Source of the DNA: Niveispirillum sp. | GTDB taxonomy: Bacteria; Pseudomonadota; Alphaproteobacteria; Azospirillales; Azospirillaceae | Length of the DNA: 14,537 bases | Direction of reading: 5' to 3' | NCBI GenBank assembly: GCA_016463045.1 | Contig: JAEMSB010000045.1 | Location: 1-14,537 of the forward strand | In this document: positions 1 through 6,481 of the stretch, piece after piece | Layout: every line of letters begins with the position of its first letter | Position numbering within the stretch: position 1 is the first letter of the stretch | Notes under the pieces: generated by a model | The model's input: only the letters and a program-made list of their open reading frames with translations | Told to the model about the DNA's origin: nothing | The model's database searches: none | Made by a program: the position numbers and the translations under genes

Positions 1-1
1 C

Positions 2-157
2 GCCCTACGCTGCGCCCGCCTGCACGTCCCCGACCCACGAAGCGACCGCGACGCCCTCATTGCCGCCACGGCGCTGCATCACGGCATGTCGGTTGTGACG
101 CGGAACGTGGCTGATTTCACTGCAACAGGGGTACCGCTGATCAATCCTTGGGGATAG
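2..157 (+). CDS. VapC-type PIN-domain toxin, C-terminal part (cut by window edge)
   Basis: The frame is open from the window edge to the TAG at 155-157 and gives 51 residues. It contains DALIAATALHHG followed by VVTRNVADF and ends LINPWG. This is the usual C-terminal layout of VapC-family PIN ribonucleases: the Asp of DALIAATA and the Asp of the TRNxxDF segment are two of the acidic residues that bind the catalytic metal. Family knowledge: VapC toxins cleave tRNA or rRNA and are neutralised by a small VapB antitoxin, usually encoded just upstream; that position lies outside the window, so pairing cannot be checked. The visible part shows no frameshift and looks intact. The gene abuts a glycosyltransferase remnant on the other strand. 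Confidence 0.75.
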   Translation, partial: ALRCARLHVPDPRSDRDALIAATALHHGMSVVTRNVADFTATGVPLINPWG

Positions 158-321
158 CGGATGTGATGGGCGAGGGCGCGGTCCTGGGTGCCGTTATTGC
201 TGCCGCTCCCCACCCCCAGTACCTCGACGGCACAGCCGGAAACAGTCTGGATGACGGGGCCGATGCGGTCGGCCTCGTTCAGGGCGATGATGAAGACGGA
301 GAGGGGGAGTTTGTCGGGCAT
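146..321 (-). pseudogene. Remnant of a family 2 glycosyltransferase, N-terminal fragment
   Basis: From an ATG at 319-321 the minus frame reads MPDKLPLSVFIIALNEADRI and then SGSNNGTQDRALAHHI. This matches the start of GT-A fold family 2 glycosyltransferases of the lipopolysaccharide type (SVxIIxxNEAxRI, then a DSGSxDGTQ nucleotide-sugar site). The Asp expected before SGS is replaced (GVGSGSNNGTQ) and the later DG is NG, so the sugar-nucleotide site is damaged. Similarity stops near 150, where the frame meets the 3' end of the convergent PIN gene, and a stop follows at 79-81. Full-length relatives are around 250 residues or more. I read this as a decayed, truncated gene. No clear ribosome binding site precedes the ATG. 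Confidence 0.6.
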
Positions 322-361
322 AGAGGCTGTATAGCATGCCCGACGCCGGATTTTCATGCGT

Positions 362-394
362 AGGTCAGGGCACGCCTGCGGCTCGACCTGACCT
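362..394. repeat. Perfect 8-bp inverted repeat
   Basis: AGGTCAGG (362-369) and CCTGACCT (387-394) are exact reverse complements with a 17-nt spacer. No T-run follows, so it is not a convincing terminator. It lies between two gene remnants and could mark an old junction or be chance. Confidence 0.3.
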
Positions 395-399
395 GCATT

Positions 400-585
400 T
401 CACCCCGGCAACCCGTCGCGGGCACTTTCCGCCAGCTGATAGTTGGCCATGCGCCAGCTTGCCCCCGGCGTTGCATACAGGCGCAGACGGCAGCAGAGCA
501 CGGCCAGCTTGGCGGTCACGTCGTCATGCGTACGGTTGGGTTCCATTGCCAGGACATGAACCAGCCTTTCCCGGCGCATCACCAT
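400..585 (-). pseudogene. Unrecognised protein, C-terminal fragment (probable remnant)
   Basis: The minus frame, read from an ATG at 583-585, gives 61 residues beginning MVMRRERLVHVL and including THDDVTAKLAVL and WRMANYQLAESARDGL before the TGA at 400-402. Composition is protein-like (amphipathic, Ala/Leu/Arg-rich with spaced charges), and it reads like the tail of a helical protein, but I cannot name a family. The frame stays open further upstream to 861, yet there it is antisense to a possible XRE-regulator tail and to the AT-rich segment and loses protein character. The likely reading is a 3' gene fragment whose 5' part was lost at a junction near 590. It could also be a chance open frame. 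Confidence 0.35.
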
Positions 586-733
586 GCGCACGGTGCTAGC
601 GTTCGAGAACAACGAAAACCGCTCCCAAGCTGGCACCATGGCCAAACTGATCGCCTGCTTCCAGGCCGCCGGCATCCGCTTCAGCGATGAGGCGGGAGTG
701 GTGAGCACGGTATCCACAGTATCAACGGCATGA
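584..733 (+). pseudogene. Possible XRE-type regulator, C-terminal fragment
   Basis: The plus frame encodes a stretch of the form FENNENRSQAGTMAKLIACF, then QAAGIRFSDEAGVV and a TGA at 731-733. The order 'FExxxxxxxxxTxxxLxxxFxAAGIxFxDExGV' resembles the end of small XRE-family helix-turn-helix proteins, where the last HTH helix is followed by a helix ending in AAGI/VEF. An in-frame stop at 557-559 lies upstream and no HTH N-terminus is visible, so only the tail could survive. The end is a threefold 9-nt imperfect repeat giving STV-STV-STA (704-730). The match is by eye and short. Confidence 0.35.
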
Positions 734-774
734 TAGTTTTTTGGTTGGGCTGGAAACAGATGAGTGAGTTTGAT

Positions 775-801
775 TTGACACAAAAAAGAGGAAGATAAAA
801 T
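775..801 (+). promoter_or_regulatory. Candidate sigma-70-like promoter for the HEPN-like gene
   Basis: TTGACA at 775-780 is a perfect -35 hexamer. TAAAAT at 796-801 matches the -10 consensus at 5 of 6 positions, but the spacer is 15 nt, shorter than the usual 17. The surrounding DNA is very AT-rich, which raises the chance of a random match. It lies about 50 nt before the likely start codon of the downstream gene. Confidence 0.4.
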
Positions 802-849
802 GATATTCAGTTTAAATGATAAATACTGGCCAGCTTGTGGTAGGTGGAA

Positions 850-1422
850 ATGGACAAGCAATTTGCCTTAAATCAGCTTCGCCATAAAATAAATGCCTTT
901 ATATATATGTGTGCCAGCTCCCAACTCTTAAATAGCGATGCCATTGAGCACCTTACCGGTGTCTCTATTATAATTAATGATGAAGGTGTTATATACAATT
1001 TTAACGATAACGACATGGTAAATGGAAGCATTGAAATAGATTTGACTCAGATAATTGCAGTGAAAAGGCACGATAACTCCAATTTCAATGTTGATTTAAA
1101 AGAATTCTACAAATTTGTCCGCCGGAACCTAATAAAGGAGTCTTATGAAGTTGTATACGAATACGCACGTTCGAATAATAAAATCACTGCATTAAAGGCA
1201 GAGCCGTGGTATTGGTACGCTCGTGTTATCAGAAATACTGTTTCACATAGCCTGCGCTATGAATTTAAAGCAAATGATATAAGAAACGCACTCCCAATTC
1301 AGTGGGAGGGGAAGACAATAGACATCAGCTTAGATGGCACGGTGATGAAGGAAGATGCGGCAGATGCGCTAACAACCTTGAGGTTGGTGTATGAAATGCA
1401 GGATTTTGTTACCAAATATTAA
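850..1422 (+). CDS. HEPN-like protein, hypothetical, AT-rich
   Basis: A 190-residue protein of unknown specific function. Residues 128-133 read R-N-T-V-S-H inside a hydrophobic/aromatic stretch (WYWYARVIRNTVSH). This fits the RNxxxH (Rx4-6H) signature of HEPN domains, most of which are metal-independent ribonucleases in toxin-antitoxin, CRISPR and abortive-infection systems. The rest looks mainly helical with no membrane segment or signal peptide. I prefer ATG 850 because AGGTGG (842-847) lies just upstream; a GTG at 844 in the same frame lacks a good binding site. The gene is clearly AT-rich, with codons such as ATA, AAT and TTA, unlike the GC-rich genes around it, and it is flanked by gene remnants; both point to horizontal transfer. 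No partner nucleotidyltransferase or antitoxin gene is adjacent. The gene call is firm; the HEPN assignment rests on the motif and context. Confidence 0.75.
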   Translation: MDKQFALNQLRHKINAFIYMCASSQLLNSDAIEHLTGVSIIINDEGVIYNFNDNDMVNGSIEIDLTQIIAVKRHDNSNFNVDLKEFYKFVRRNLIKESYEVVYEYARSNNKITALKAEPWYWYARVIRNTVSHSLRYEFKANDIRNALPIQWEGKTIDISLDGTVMKEDAADALTTLRLVYEMQDFVTKY

Positions 1423-1582
1423 TGTAAAAATCTTTTAGATTAGATTAATATTATATCACAATTTCAAGACCGTGAGTATTATTACATTGCACCAAGCTCT
1501 ACACTGGCAATCTGAACCGAAACTATTCAGTTGCCCGCACGGTGGGAATGGAGTGCAAATCAACCCCAGTTCCCCCAAACAA

Positions 1583-1614
1583 AAAAGCCCGGCGGATCGC
1601 TCCGCCGGGCTTTT
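1583..1614. terminator. Bidirectional rho-independent terminator
   Basis: Stem AGCCCGGCGGA (1586-1596) pairs perfectly with TCCGCCGGGCT (1601-1611) around the loop TCGC. It is flanked by A-runs on the left and T-runs on the right, so either strand gives a GC-rich hairpin followed by U residues. It lies 55 nt past the acnA stop codon on the minus strand and also downstream of the HEPN-like gene on the plus strand. The sequence between 1423 and 1582 is otherwise an AT-rich spacer with no convincing gene. Confidence 0.9.
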
Positions 1615-1668
1615 CCTTGTCTCTACCCCACCGCCGGGTGACCCCAGCGATGGTCATAGCAACAATCC

Positions 1669-4374
1669 TTACTCCGCCGCTGCCGGGGCAGCGAGGTTGC
1701 GGAGCACGTATTGCAGGATGCCGCCATTCTTGAAGTAGTCGACCTCGTCCAGCGTGTCGATACGGCAGAACAGGTTGACGGTTTCCTTCGACCCGTCGGC
1801 GCGGGTGATGGTCAGCTTCAGGTCCATGTGCGGCTTCAGGCCGGCTTCCACGCCTTCGATGTCGAAGGTCTCGGTGCCGTCCAGCTTCAGGGTGTGGCGG
1901 TTCACGCCGGCCGGGTACTGGAGCGGCAGGATGCCCATGCCGACCAGATTGGACCGGTGGATACGCTCAAAGCTTTCGGCCACGACGGCGGACACGCCCA
2001 GCAGGCGGGTGCCCTTGGCGGCCCAGTCACGCGACGAACCGGTGCCATATTCCTGACCGGCGAACACGACCAGCGGCGTGCCCTCGGCTTGGTACTTCAT
2101 CGACGCGTTGTAGATCGGCATAACCTCGCCGGTCGGCACATACTTGGTCACGCCACCTTCGACACCCGGCACCATCTCGTTCTTGATGCGGATATTGGCG
2201 AAGGTGCCGCGCATCATGACTTCGTGGTTGCCACGGCGCGCACCATAGCTGTTGAAGTCGGCCACGATCACGCCGTTTTCCAGCAGGTATTCACCGGCGG
2301 GGCTGGTCTTCTTGATGTTGCCAGCGGGCGAGATATGGTCGGTGGTGATGCTGTCGCCCAGGATGGCCAGCGCGCGGGCACCCTTCACGTCGGACACGGA
2401 GCCCGGCGTCATGGTGATGCCGTCGAACAGCGGCGGACGCTTGGCGTAGGTCGACTTCTCGTCCCACTTATAGGTCATGCCCTCGACGGTCTTGATCTTC
2501 TGCCACTGCTCCGGACCCAGGAAGACGTTGGCATAGCGGCTGACGAACATCTCGCGCGTCAGGAACTGGGAAATCGTGTCCTCGATCTCCTTGTTGGTCG
2601 GCCAGATGTCCTTCAGATAGACGTCCTGACCATCCTTGCCCTTGCCGATCGGGTCCTTGGAGATATCCAGGTGCAGCGTGCCGGCCAGGGCATAGGCCAC
2701 CACCAGCGGCGGGGAGGCCAGGTAGTTGGCGCGGACCTGCGGCGACACGCGGCCTTCGAAATTGCGGTTGCCGGACAGGACAGAGGCGACGGTCAGCTTG
2801 CCCGCGTCAACGGCGGCGGCAATCGGGTCCGGCAGCGGGCCGGAATTGCCGATGCAGGTGGTGCAACCGTAACCGACCAGATTGAAGCCCAGCTGATCCA
2901 GGTAGGGGGTCAGGCCGGCGGCATTCAGGTAGTCGGTCACGACCTGGGACCCAGGGGCCAGCGAGGGCTTCACCCAGGGCTTGGTCTTCAGGCCCAGTTC
3001 CACCGCCTTCTTGGCCACCAGACCGGCGGCGAACAGCACCGACGGGTTGGAGGTGTTGGTGCAGGACGTGATGGCGGCGATCACGACATGGCCGTGATCC
3101 AGCTTGTAATCGGCACCGGCGACGTCTGTCGGCTGGCTGACGGGGCGGCCGGCAACGTCGGTGGCCAGGAACTCACCGAATTCCTTGGTGACGTTGGACA
3201 GCAGCACGCGGTCCTGCGGACGCTTCGGCCCGGCCAGCGACGGCTCCACCGAGCCCAGGTCCAGGTCCAGCGTGTCGGTGAAGACCGGATCGGGCGAGGA
3301 CGCGTCGCGCCACATGCCCTGGGCCTTGGCGTATGCTTCCACCAGCGCCACGCGGTCGGCGTCGCGGCCGGTGAAGTGCAGGAAGCGGATGGTCTCGGCG
3401 TCGATCGGGAAAATGCCGCAGGTGGCGCCATATTCCGGGGCCATATTGGCAATCGTCGCACGGTCGGCCAGCGTCAGCGCGTCCAGGCCGGGGCCGTAGA
3501 ACTCGACAAACTTGCCCACCACCTTCTTCTTGCGCAGCATCTGGGTGACGGTCAGCACCAGATCGGTGGCGGTCGCCCCCTCACGCAGCTTGCCGGTCAG
3601 CTTGAAGCCGACGACTTCCGGGATCAGCATGGAGATGGGCTGACCCAGCATCGCGGCCTCAGCCTCGATACCGCCCACGCCCCAGCCCAGGACGGCCATG
3701 CCGTTGACCATGGTCGTGTGGCTGTCGGTGCCGACCAGCGTGTCGGGATAGGCGACGGTGGCGCCGGTCTGGTCCGTGTCGGTCCAGACGGTCTGGGCCA
3801 GATATTCCAGGTTCACCTGATGGCAGATGCCGGTGCCCGGCGGGACCACGCGGAAATTGTTGAACGCCTTCTGGCCCCAGCGCAGGAACTCGTACCGCTC
3901 GCCATTGCGCTGGAATTCCAGCTCAACGTTTTCGTCAAACGCCTGCGGCGTGCCGAAGCTGTCCACCATCACCGAATGGTCGATGACCAGATCGACAGGC
4001 GTCAGCGGGTTGATCTTGGTCGGGTCGCCACCCAGCGCCACCATCGCCTCGCGCATCGCGGCCAGATCGCAGACGGCGGGCACGCCGGTGAAGTCCTGCA
4101 TCAGCACGCGGGCCGGGCGATAGGCGATCTCGCGGTCGGACCGCTTGTCGACCAGCCACTGGGCCACAGCCTTGACATCGTCAACGCTCACCGTGCGCCC
4201 ATCTTCAAAGCGCAGCAGGTTTTCCAGCAGGACCTTCATCGAGAAGGGCAGGCGCGACACGTCGCCCAGACCGGCCTTCTCCGCTTCGGGAATGCTGAAA
4301 TAATCAACGGACTTGCCGCCGACGGAAAGCGTGCGGCGGGTCTTCAGGCTGTCATGGCCGGTGAACGTGGACAT
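1669..4374 (-). CDS. acnA: Aconitate hydratase A (aconitase)
   Basis: The enzyme interconverts citrate and isocitrate through cis-aconitate in the TCA cycle, in the cytoplasm, using a [4Fe-4S] cluster. The 901-residue length is normal for the AcnA/IRP1 group. The three cluster cysteines are in place: Cys438 in ITSCTNTSNPSV and Cys504/Cys507 in GYGCTTCIGNSG. Other family blocks seen are DHSVMVDSFG and GTDSHTTMVNG near the N-terminus, and, in the C-terminal swivel domain, LGDSITTDHISPAG and GQEYGTGSSRDWAAKG. The start ATG (4372-4374) has GGAGGA (4386-4391) about 11 nt upstream. The gene stands alone on the minus strand between the HEPN-like block and higBA, with its own terminator downstream. 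Long open frames antisense to it (one of 914 codons) are GC-rich shadows. No oddity seen. Confidence 0.98.
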   Translation of the reverse strand: MSTFTGHDSLKTRRTLSVGGKSVDYFSIPEAEKAGLGDVSRLPFSMKVLLENLLRFEDGRTVSVDDVKAVAQWLVDKRSDREIAYRPARVLMQDFTGVPAVCDLAAMREAMVALGGDPTKINPLTPVDLVIDHSVMVDSFGTPQAFDENVELEFQRNGERYEFLRWGQKAFNNFRVVPPGTGICHQVNLEYLAQTVWTDTDQTGATVAYPDTLVGTDSHTTMVNGMAVLGWGVGGIEAEAAMLGQPISMLIPEVVGFKLTGKLREGATATDLVLTVTQMLRKKKVVGKFVEFYGPGLDALTLADRATIANMAPEYGATCGIFPIDAETIRFLHFTGRDADRVALVEAYAKAQGMWRDASSPDPVFTDTLDLDLGSVEPSLAGPKRPQDRVLLSNVTKEFGEFLATDVAGRPVSQPTDVAGADYKLDHGHVVIAAITSCTNTSNPSVLFAAGLVAKKAVELGLKTKPWVKPSLAPGSQVVTDYLNAAGLTPYLDQLGFNLVGYGCTTCIGNSGPLPDPIAAAVDAGKLTVASVLSGNRNFEGRVSPQVRANYLASPPLVVAYALAGTLHLDISKDPIGKGKDGQDVYLKDIWPTNKEIEDTISQFLTREMFVSRYANVFLGPEQWQKIKTVEGMTYKWDEKSTYAKRPPLFDGITMTPGSVSDVKGARALAILGDSITTDHISPAGNIKKTSPAGEYLLENGVIVADFNSYGARRGNHEVMMRGTFANIRIKNEMVPGVEGGVTKYVPTGEVMPIYNASMKYQAEGTPLVVFAGQEYGTGSSRDWAAKGTRLLGVSAVVAESFERIHRSNLVGMGILPLQYPAGVNRHTLKLDGTETFDIEGVEAGLKPHMDLKLTITRADGSKETVNLFCRIDTLDEVDYFKNGGILQYVLRNLAAPAAAE

Positions 4375-4584
4375 CGGGGGGTGACTCCTCCAACGGGGTC
4401 GCGGGGTAAACGGCAGACCGTATCTCGCCCCGGCTCCAGCGTCCGGGACCGTTGATCTGCCAGGATGGCGTTTTCGGAGCGTGGTTTAGCGCTTTTTGCG
4501 GTGCGGGGAAAGGGCAGGTTGAGGGGATCAGCCCCCGATTTTTGTACAGATCGGGATGGATTTACGACTTGTTGCGAAACGATC
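4375..4584. other. Intergenic region holding the acnA leader
   Basis: No gene is visible. It must hold acnA transcription signals unless acnA is read from higBA, but I cannot identify a clear promoter. A 6-bp inverted repeat, CCCGAT (4534-4539) with ATCGGG (4550-4555), has a T-rich loop; on the minus strand it follows higA by about 30 nt, but no U-tract follows, so it is at best a weak terminator. Confidence 0.4.
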
Positions 4585-4920
4585 TTAATTGGGGTCCGAT
4601 GGTGACGGGCTCGTCGGGGCCGGAACATAGCGGTCCACCTTGATCTCCCCTTCCCGCCGGCGGGCCTGGGCGATGTCGTAACTGTTCTGCATGCGCATCA
4701 ATGTGTCCATCGACACGCCAAACGCCTTCTCCAGCCGCAGTGCCATTTCGGAGGAAAGCTGCGTGCGCTCGTTCAGCAGCATGGAAAGCGCAGCCCGTGT
4801 GACGCCCAGGATGCTGGCCGCCGCCGTCACCGACAGGTCCAAAGGTTCGATCACCTCGTGCCGGATGAAGCCGCCGGGATGGGCTGGGCTTTTCAGGCGG
4901 ATGCCGGTGATGGCGTTCAT
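4585..4920 (-). CDS. higA: HigA-type antitoxin, XRE-family DNA-binding protein
   Basis: A 111-residue protein of the HigA group. It opens with the family's HPGGFIRHEVIEPLDLSVTA (residues 14-33), then an XRE helix-turn-helix at about 30-69 (AAASILGVTRAALSMLLNER, then SSEMALRLEKAFG), and MQNSYDIAQAR at 78-88. Family knowledge: HigA binds and silences the HigB ribonuclease and represses its own operon. AGGAG overlaps the stop region of the upstream higB gene and lies about 6 nt before this ATG, so translation may be coupled to higB; the two genes are 9 nt apart. The toxin-first order is typical of higBA. The C-terminal tail (Pro/Ser-rich, about residues 98-111) is not part of the conserved core. 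Confidence 0.93.
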   Translation of the reverse strand: MNAITGIRLKSPAHPGGFIRHEVIEPLDLSVTAAASILGVTRAALSMLLNERTQLSSEMALRLEKAFGVSMDTLMRMQNSYDIAQARRREGEIKVDRYVPAPTSPSPSDPN

Positions 4921-4929
4921 GGCCGTCTC

Positions 4930-5220
4930 CTAATGATAGTCCACATAGTCCAGATCGATGATCTCAACACCCGCCCGATCAATGGCGAAGGTTAACCGCC
5001 AGTTCTTGGTCACATGCAGGCTCCATGTCCCCTTCCGGTCGCCAATAAGCCGGTGTGCCTTCCAACTCGGCACGGTCGTAAGCTCATCTTCACGCTCCAT
5101 ATCCTGCAGAAAGGACAGTATGCGGATCAGCTTTGGCACAGCGGCAGCCGGCAATCCGCTGGCGTCATCATCCTCCATCAACCGGCGCAGCCCTTTATGG
5201 ATGACGTTCCTGATGATCAC
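4930..5220 (-). CDS. higB: HigB-type toxin, RelE superfamily mRNA interferase
   Basis: The core matches HigB of the 'HKGLRRL' subgroup: IHKGLRRLMEDDDASGLPAA near the start, WKAHRLIGDRKGTWSLHV in the middle, NWRLTFAID and a final DYVDYH. Family knowledge: such proteins cleave mRNA on the ribosome and are blocked by HigA. I choose the GTG at 5218-5220, giving 96 residues, the usual length; here the family start lies only a few residues before HKGL. The frame is open further upstream to an ATG at 5311-5313, which would add 31 residues without family counterpart and would place the operator palindrome inside the coding region. No clear Shine-Dalgarno precedes the GTG, so the start is less sure than the gene; a leaderless or weakly translated toxin is possible. 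Confidence 0.88.
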   Translation of the reverse strand: MIIRNVIHKGLRRLMEDDDASGLPAAAVPKLIRILSFLQDMEREDELTTVPSWKAHRLIGDRKGTWSLHVTKNWRLTFAIDRAGVEIIDLDYVDYH

Positions 5221-5237
5221 GGAGATATCCGGGATAT

Positions 5238-5261
5238 GTATAGCGTCAAATGACACTATAC
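5238..5261. promoter_or_regulatory. Palindromic operator candidate for higBA
   Basis: GTATAGCGTCA (5238-5248) and TGACACTATAC (5251-5261) form an inverted repeat matching at 10 of 11 positions, separated by AA. It lies 17 nt upstream of the chosen higB start. On the minus strand it contains TATAGT, which fits a -10 hexamer, although no good -35 is seen at the right spacing. HigA proteins of this family are known to bind palindromes over their own promoter, so this is the natural candidate site. Binding by this HigA is inference. Confidence 0.65.
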
Positions 5262-5389
5262 ACGACCTTCGGAATCGACGCATCTGTGATGTCCCCGCCC
5301 AAAAGTTTCCCAACCCGGGCCACTCAGATTGGTGAATGGCCCGCCCGCACCACCCGTTTTGAAATAATATCTCTTTTGCCGTGGCACGG

Positions 5390-5419
5390 TTGACAGGGCG
5401 GACTTTTTCACAGAGATGT
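5390..5419 (+). promoter_or_regulatory. Weak promoter candidate upstream of the opp operon
   Basis: TTGACA at 5390-5395 is a perfect -35 hexamer about 100 nt before oppB. The best -10 at 18-nt spacing (AGATGT, 5414-5419) is poor. The 180-nt gap between higB and oppB must hold the operon's promoter, and this is the best site I can point to. Confidence 0.25.
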
Positions 5420-5497
5420 CATGCCGTCCGCGCGGGATGCGTTCGTTGCATGGCTGATACCATGCGGGGACCGAGGCGCGATGGAGGGACCCTGTCG

Positions 5498-6421
5498 ATG
5501 CTGTCTTACACTGTCCGGCGCCTGCTGGAAGCGATCCCGACATTGCTGGTGATCGTGGCCTTGTCGTTCTTCCTGATGCATTCGGCGCCGGGTGGCCCGT
5601 TCGACAGCGAACGCGTGCTGCCGCCGGAGATCGAGGCGAACCTGAAGGCGGCCTATAATCTGGACAAGCCGGTCTGGCAGCAGTTCCTGATCTATCTGGC
5701 CAATGCGGTGCAGGGCGATTTCGGCCCCTCCTTCACCTATAAGGACTTCTCCGTCTCCGAACTGATCGGGACGGGTTTCCCCGTGTCCCTCAAGCTGGGC
5801 CTGTCGGCCATCACCTTGGCGGTAATCATCGGCTGTACGCTGGGCATCCTGGCTGCCATGCGCCAGAACACCAAGACCGACTATTCCATCATGGGTGTCG
5901 CCATGGTGGGCATCACCATCCCGAACTTCGTGATGGCGCCGCTGCTGACGCTGGTGTTTGGCATCTATCTGGGCTGGCTGCCGGTGGCGGGTCTGGGCGA
6001 TGGGTCGTTCCGCAACCTGGTGCTGCCCGTCATCGCCCTGTCCCTGCCGCAGATCGCCATCATCAGCCGCCTGACGCGCGGCGGCATGGTGGAGGTGTTG
6101 CGATCCAACTTCGTGCGCACCGCCCATGCCAAGGGCCTGCCCGAACATCTGATCATCACGCGCCACACGCTGCGCGCGGCCCTGCTGCCCGTCATTTCCT
6201 ATCTGGGGCCGGCCATTGCCGGTCTGGTGACGGGGTCGGTGGTGATCGAGCAGATTTTCGGCCTGCCCGGCATTGGCCGCTATTTCGTGCAGGGCGCCAT
6301 CAACCGCGACTACACGCTGGTGATGGGCACCGTCATTACCTATGGCAGCTTGATCGTGCTGATGAACCTTCTGGTCGATCTGGTCTATGGCCTGATGGAC
6401 CCGCGCGTTCGGTACGATTGA
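5498..6421 (+). CDS. oppB: Peptide ABC transporter permease, OppB/DppB type
   Basis: First of the two inner-membrane subunits of a binding-protein-dependent peptide importer. The 307-residue length equals the family norm. It opens with MLSYTVRRLLEAIPTLLVIV (first membrane segment), followed by the periplasmic stretch with PGGPFDSER and a conserved NLDKPVWQQF, then about five more hydrophobic segments. The EAA-type loop that docks to the ATPase is at about 208-230 (TAHAKGLPEHLIITRHTLR). It ends with YGLMDPRVRYD, typical for the family. ATG 5498 is chosen because GGAGGG (5483-5488) precedes it; the frame is open back to 5381, but the extra 39 residues look non-coding. It begins a co-directional operon; the next gene follows after 60 nt. 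Confidence 0.95.
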   Translation: MLSYTVRRLLEAIPTLLVIVALSFFLMHSAPGGPFDSERVLPPEIEANLKAAYNLDKPVWQQFLIYLANAVQGDFGPSFTYKDFSVSELIGTGFPVSLKLGLSAITLAVIIGCTLGILAAMRQNTKTDYSIMGVAMVGITIPNFVMAPLLTLVFGIYLGWLPVAGLGDGSFRNLVLPVIALSLPQIAIISRLTRGGMVEVLRSNFVRTAHAKGLPEHLIITRHTLRAALLPVISYLGPAIAGLVTGSVVIEQIFGLPGIGRYFVQGAINRDYTLVMGTVITYGSLIVLMNLLVDLVYGLMDPRVRYD

Positions 6422-6481
6422 GGAAATAACGATAATAAAATTAACGATAAGCCAATGTTCAGCAGGTAAGGACAGGGTTCC

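Noticed and set aside
148..599. Plus-strand frames of 71 and 87 codons over the remnants
   Set aside because: The first mirrors the glycosyltransferase fragment; the second mirrors the unknown minus-strand fragment and has skewed composition.
1429..1441. AATCT-TTT-AGATT small hairpin after the HEPN-like gene
   Set aside because: A 5-bp AT stem without a following T-run is too weak for a terminator; AT-rich sequence makes such matches common.
1472..1738. 88-codon plus-strand frame
   Set aside because: It runs through the terminator hairpin into the antisense of acnA; Pro/Ser-rich with no family character.
1711..4455. 914-codon open frame antisense to acnA
   Set aside because: It mirrors acnA throughout, is very rich in Gly, Arg, His, Gln and Val, and shows no domain; this is the usual shadow in GC-rich genes.
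5317..5342. GGGCCA/TGGCCC inverted repeat between higB and oppB
   Set aside because: Only 6-bp arms with a 14-nt spacer and no T-run; likely chance in GC-rich DNA.
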